From Aggregatilineales bacterium (lineage in GTDB: Bacteria > Chloroflexota > Anaerolineae > Aggregatilineales > Phototrophicaceae): a stretch of DNA of 64,000 nucleotides. Both the position numbers and the translations under genes were made by a program. Position 1 is the first letter of the stretch. Each line of letters starts with the position of its first letter. The notes beneath the pieces were generated by a model. That model searched no databases. It saw only the letters and a list, made by a program, of their open reading frames with translations, and was not told the origin of the DNA. Below, one piece after another: positions 61,900 through 64,000 of this stretch. The DNA lies in NCBI GenBank assembly GCA_030834905.1, contig JAUQWZ010000034.1, positions 124,001 to 188,000 on the forward strand, written 5' to 3'.

Positions 61900-62670
61900 A
61901 TGTCCCTTGAAGCAGATATCGCCCACAGCGCCGATCTGATTCGCTCCAGCCAGCGCCTGACGGTGCTAACCGGCGCGGGCGTGAGCAAAGAGTCGGGGGT
62001 ACCCACCTTCCGCGACGCGCTGGATGGATTGTGGGCGCGCTACGATCCGGCGCAGCTTGCCAACGCCGCTGCCTTCCAGCGCGATCCTAAGCTGGTGTGG
62101 GACTTCTACGAGTACCGCCGCGAGATCATGCGTCCAGCCAAACCCAATCCGGGACATACCGCGCTGGCGGCGCTCGAACGGCGCTTCCCGGCGATGTCTA
62201 TCATCACCCAGAACGTAGACGACCTGCACGAGCAGGCGGGCAGCCGCAGCGTCATCCGGCTGCATGGGCGCATCAGCGCCAACAAATGCTTTGCCAACTG
62301 CCAGGGCAGCCCGACGCCGGTGGACGTAACCGCGCTGGAATGGGATCGCGGCAGCGGTCCCCCGCCCTGTCCTCACTGCGGCGCGCCCGTTCGCCCGGAT
62401 GTCGTCTGGTTTGGCGAAGCCCTGCCTGGCGACCAGCTTCAGGCGGCGATCCACGCCAGCGAAAACGCCGACGTAATGCTGGTGGTCGGCACTTCGGGTG
62501 TGGTGCGCCCTGCCGCCGATATGCCTTACTATGCGAAACGCCACCGCGCGACGCTGATCGAGATCAACCCGGTCGAAAGTGACCTCACGCCGATCATCGA
62601 TCTCTGGCTTGCCGGAGCTTCGGGGGAAATTCTACCGCGCGTGCTGACCGCGCTGGGTGCTCATGGGTAG
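61900..62670 (+). CDS. cobB: Sir2-family NAD-dependent protein deacylase (sirtuin)
   Basis: A 256-residue sirtuin that removes acyl groups from lysine using NAD. Visible motifs are TGAGVSKESGVPTFRD, a YEYRRE segment (the Tyr and Arg of which mark the desuccinylase-type class III), TQNVDDLHEQAG with catalytic RLHG, and VVGTSGVVRPAA. The zinc site is atypical: CFANC replaces the first CxxC, and the second pair is CPHC. The C-terminus overlaps the following secreted protein gene by 8 bp. Confidence 0.93.
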   Translation: MSLEADIAHSADLIRSSQRLTVLTGAGVSKESGVPTFRDALDGLWARYDPAQLANAAAFQRDPKLVWDFYEYRREIMRPAKPNPGHTALAALERRFPAMSIITQNVDDLHEQAGSRSVIRLHGRISANKCFANCQGSPTPVDVTALEWDRGSGPPPCPHCGAPVRPDVVWFGEALPGDQLQAAIHASENADVMLVVGTSGVVRPAADMPYYAKRHRATLIEINPVESDLTPIIDLWLAGASGEILPRVLTALGAHG

Positions 62671-63721
62671 ACTGCTGCTCGTTTTTGCCTTGACGCTTCT
62701 GTCAGCCGGTTTGGTTTCGGCGCAGTCGGCGGCGTGGCAGGTGTTCATCCAGCACGACGTGGGCGCGGCTGACCGGCTGATCTTCGTCGATCTGCTGTCC
62801 GGCGAGGAAACGACGCTGACGGTTGATGGCGAGCGCTACACGGTGCTGCCTACCGGCGTGCTGTTTCAGGACGCTGGCGATGGGCGGGTGCTGGTAGCGT
62901 CGCCCGACGGCACCGTCGCCCCGCACCCGTTGATCGCGCCATCCGAGGCGGCGCGCCGCGTCGATTGGACGGTATCGGCGGACGGGCGCGCGCTGGCATG
63001 GACGATCACCGAAGGCAGCCTCGACGCGCTGACGACCACCACCTGGATCGCCGAGGGCGAGTCGCCGCGCCAGGTTTTCAGCGATGGACCGCACAACGGC
63101 ATTCGCGCCTTTCCGGTGGCGTTCAACGCCGCCCGCAGCACGCTGTACATGGATTATCAACCGGACACCATTGCCGATTTCACGCCGTTTCGCCAGTATG
63201 CGGCGCTGTTCTCGCTCGATCTCGACACCGGCGAAACGCGCTCGCTGCCGGGCGAGGCGGGCTGTTTCTGCGGCGGCAGCATTGGCAGCGGTCGCTTCCT
63301 GCGGCTGACGCTTGCCGAAAGCGGCTTTGACCTGCGGGTGGTCAATCTCGATACCGGCGACCAGCGCCTGATTACCGGTGTTGGCTTGAGCGACTATACC
63401 CAGGGCGGCGACGTGCTGATCGCCCCCGATGGCACCCACGCGGTTTACGCGCTGGCGCAGGTGCGCGGCTTCGGCACCGCCGAACAGACGTTGGAGACAA
63501 CCTTCGTGCTGGTCGATCTCATCACCTTCACCCAGACCCAACTGCTCCAGCTAACCGATCCCTTCCTACGCCCGGTCGCGTGGACGGATGACGCCAGCGC
63601 CATCCTGCTCACCAGTCCTTCGCAGGACGGCACCTGGAAGATTAACGTCGGGCAGAACACGCTCGAAACTATCGCCAACGCCACCTACCTGGGGACGATG
63701 CTTCCCCCACAGGGCGGCTAA
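62663..63721 (+). CDS. Secreted beta-propeller-like protein
   Basis: A 352-residue exported protein. The signal peptide GRLLLVFALTLLSAGLVSAQ is followed by repeated four-strand units with DIAL/WTVSADGRALAW-type phrases (YTVLPTGVLFQDAG, RVDWTVSADGRALAWTITEG, DVLIAPDGTHAVYALAQ, RPVAWTDDASAILLTS), resembling TolB/PD40 propellers. No catalytic motif is seen. The ATG at 62663 lies inside the sirtuin gene, giving an 8-bp overlap; an in-frame GTG at 62657 is an alternative. Confidence 0.8.
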   Translation: MGRLLLVFALTLLSAGLVSAQSAAWQVFIQHDVGAADRLIFVDLLSGEETTLTVDGERYTVLPTGVLFQDAGDGRVLVASPDGTVAPHPLIAPSEAARRVDWTVSADGRALAWTITEGSLDALTTTTWIAEGESPRQVFSDGPHNGIRAFPVAFNAARSTLYMDYQPDTIADFTPFRQYAALFSLDLDTGETRSLPGEAGCFCGGSIGSGRFLRLTLAESGFDLRVVNLDTGDQRLITGVGLSDYTQGGDVLIAPDGTHAVYALAQVRGFGTAEQTLETTFVLVDLITFTQTQLLQLTDPFLRPVAWTDDASAILLTSPSQDGTWKINVGQNTLETIANATYLGTMLPPQGG

Positions 63722-63739
63722 ATCAGTTACAATGAGCTT

Positions 63740-64000
63740 ATGATGCAGCCAACCATACCCGATTTTGAACGCCGAAAAGGCAAATATCCCCCCGTCGCCA
63801 CGCTTCTGGGCGAGATGTACGGCTACCCGACCTGGCAGCGCTGGCTGCCGCCGCTTGACGAGCTGGTGGATTGTATCCTGAGCCAGAGCACCACCGACCA
63901 CAACCGCGACATCGCCTTTGAAGCCCTCAAAGCCCGCTTTCCTACCTGGGAAGCGGTCATGGAAGCGCCGACTGAAGACGTCATCGCGACGATCAGACCC
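63740..64000 (+). CDS. nth: Endonuclease III (HhH-GPD DNA glycosylase), 5' part
   Basis: The first 87 codons of a DNA-repair glycosylase, cut by the window end. DELVDCILSQSTTDHNRDIA corresponds to the Nth phrase LVAVxLSAQTTDxxVN, and FPTWEAVMEAPTEDVIATIRP to the region before the HhH motif. Catalytic Lys, Asp and the 4Fe-4S cysteines would lie beyond the edge. Two tandem ATG codons (63740 and 63743) are possible starts. Confidence 0.85.
   Translation, partial: MMQPTIPDFERRKGKYPPVATLLGEMYGYPTWQRWLPPLDELVDCILSQSTTDHNRDIAFEALKARFPTWEAVMEAPTEDVIATIRP

Overview
The window is a GC-rich (about 60 percent by eye), densely coded bacterial chromosome segment with 59 protein-coding genes (one cut by the right edge) and one tRNA gene. 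No rRNA, CRISPR array, transposase, integrase or phage gene was seen. The gene set points to Chloroflexota, most likely Anaerolineae. The clues are a bacterial Elp3, tandem M42 aminopeptidases, RNase Y, a DUF951 protein, an MGDG/UgtP-type lipid glycosyltransferase, Thr/Pro-rich secreted proteins, a seven-bladed WD40 protein and a STAND-TPR ATPase. This placement is inference, because no phylogenetic marker RNA is present.

Layout. 1-2.6 kb (minus): polyprenyl glycosylphosphotransferase and GT4 glycosyltransferase. 2.8-3.7 kb: WD40 propeller. 3.7-8.5 kb (minus): a haem-protein block with a NorC-like dihaem cytochrome, a degenerate haem-copper-oxidase-like membrane protein, an MNT nucleotidyltransferase, and a dihaem peroxidase fused to a parallel beta-helix. 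8.6-11.6 kb: Trm112-like protein and a STAND-TPR ATPase with an acidic linker. 11.7-17.7 kb (minus): orphan GAF-PAS histidine kinase and an operon of three M42 peptidases. 17.8-22.2 kb: tRNA-modification cluster of Elp3, a Trm9-like methyltransferase and an extended TrmB. 22-27 kb: ExoD, VOC, rhodanese-SufE pair, PIG-V-like mannosyltransferase and tRNA-Cys. 27-32 kb: glycan operon (membrane protein, GT4, a GT9-GT26 fusion, heptose-7-phosphate kinase-like sugar kinase). 32-38.8 kb: flavodoxin, M32 carboxypeptidase, ATL, CorA, LOG, sulfite oxidase-like molybdoenzyme and RmlA-like nucleotidyltransferase. 39-46.7 kb: secreted S41 protease, lipid glycosyltransferase with DUF951, site-2 protease with HD protein, prephenate dehydrogenase-like protein and a PDZ-only secreted protein. 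46.8-50 kb: nucleotide-sugar dehydrogenase, an unknown acidic protein and an SDR. 50-52.7 kb: structured leader, recX and RNase Y. 52.7-64 kb: BMP binding protein, DUF3352-like protein, ABC exporter, MBL hydrolase, orphan Hcp, MFS exporter, DUF692-like protein, sirtuin, secreted propeller-like protein and the start of an endonuclease III.

Themes. Cell-surface glycan and nucleotide-sugar genes recur through the window: glycosylphosphotransferase, four glycosyltransferase proteins, RmlA, UGD, sugar kinase and ExoD. The most distinctive signals are three. The first is a possible bacterial mcm5U34 pathway (Elp3 plus Trm9-like methyltransferase). The second is several families of short inverted or iterated repeats lying almost always at the 3' ends of genes, one of which supplies the C-terminal tail of the Trm9-like protein. 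The third is a 447-bp intergenic region before recX with serial RNA hairpins, two tandem GTAC-N4-GTAC boxes and a terminator-like hairpin.
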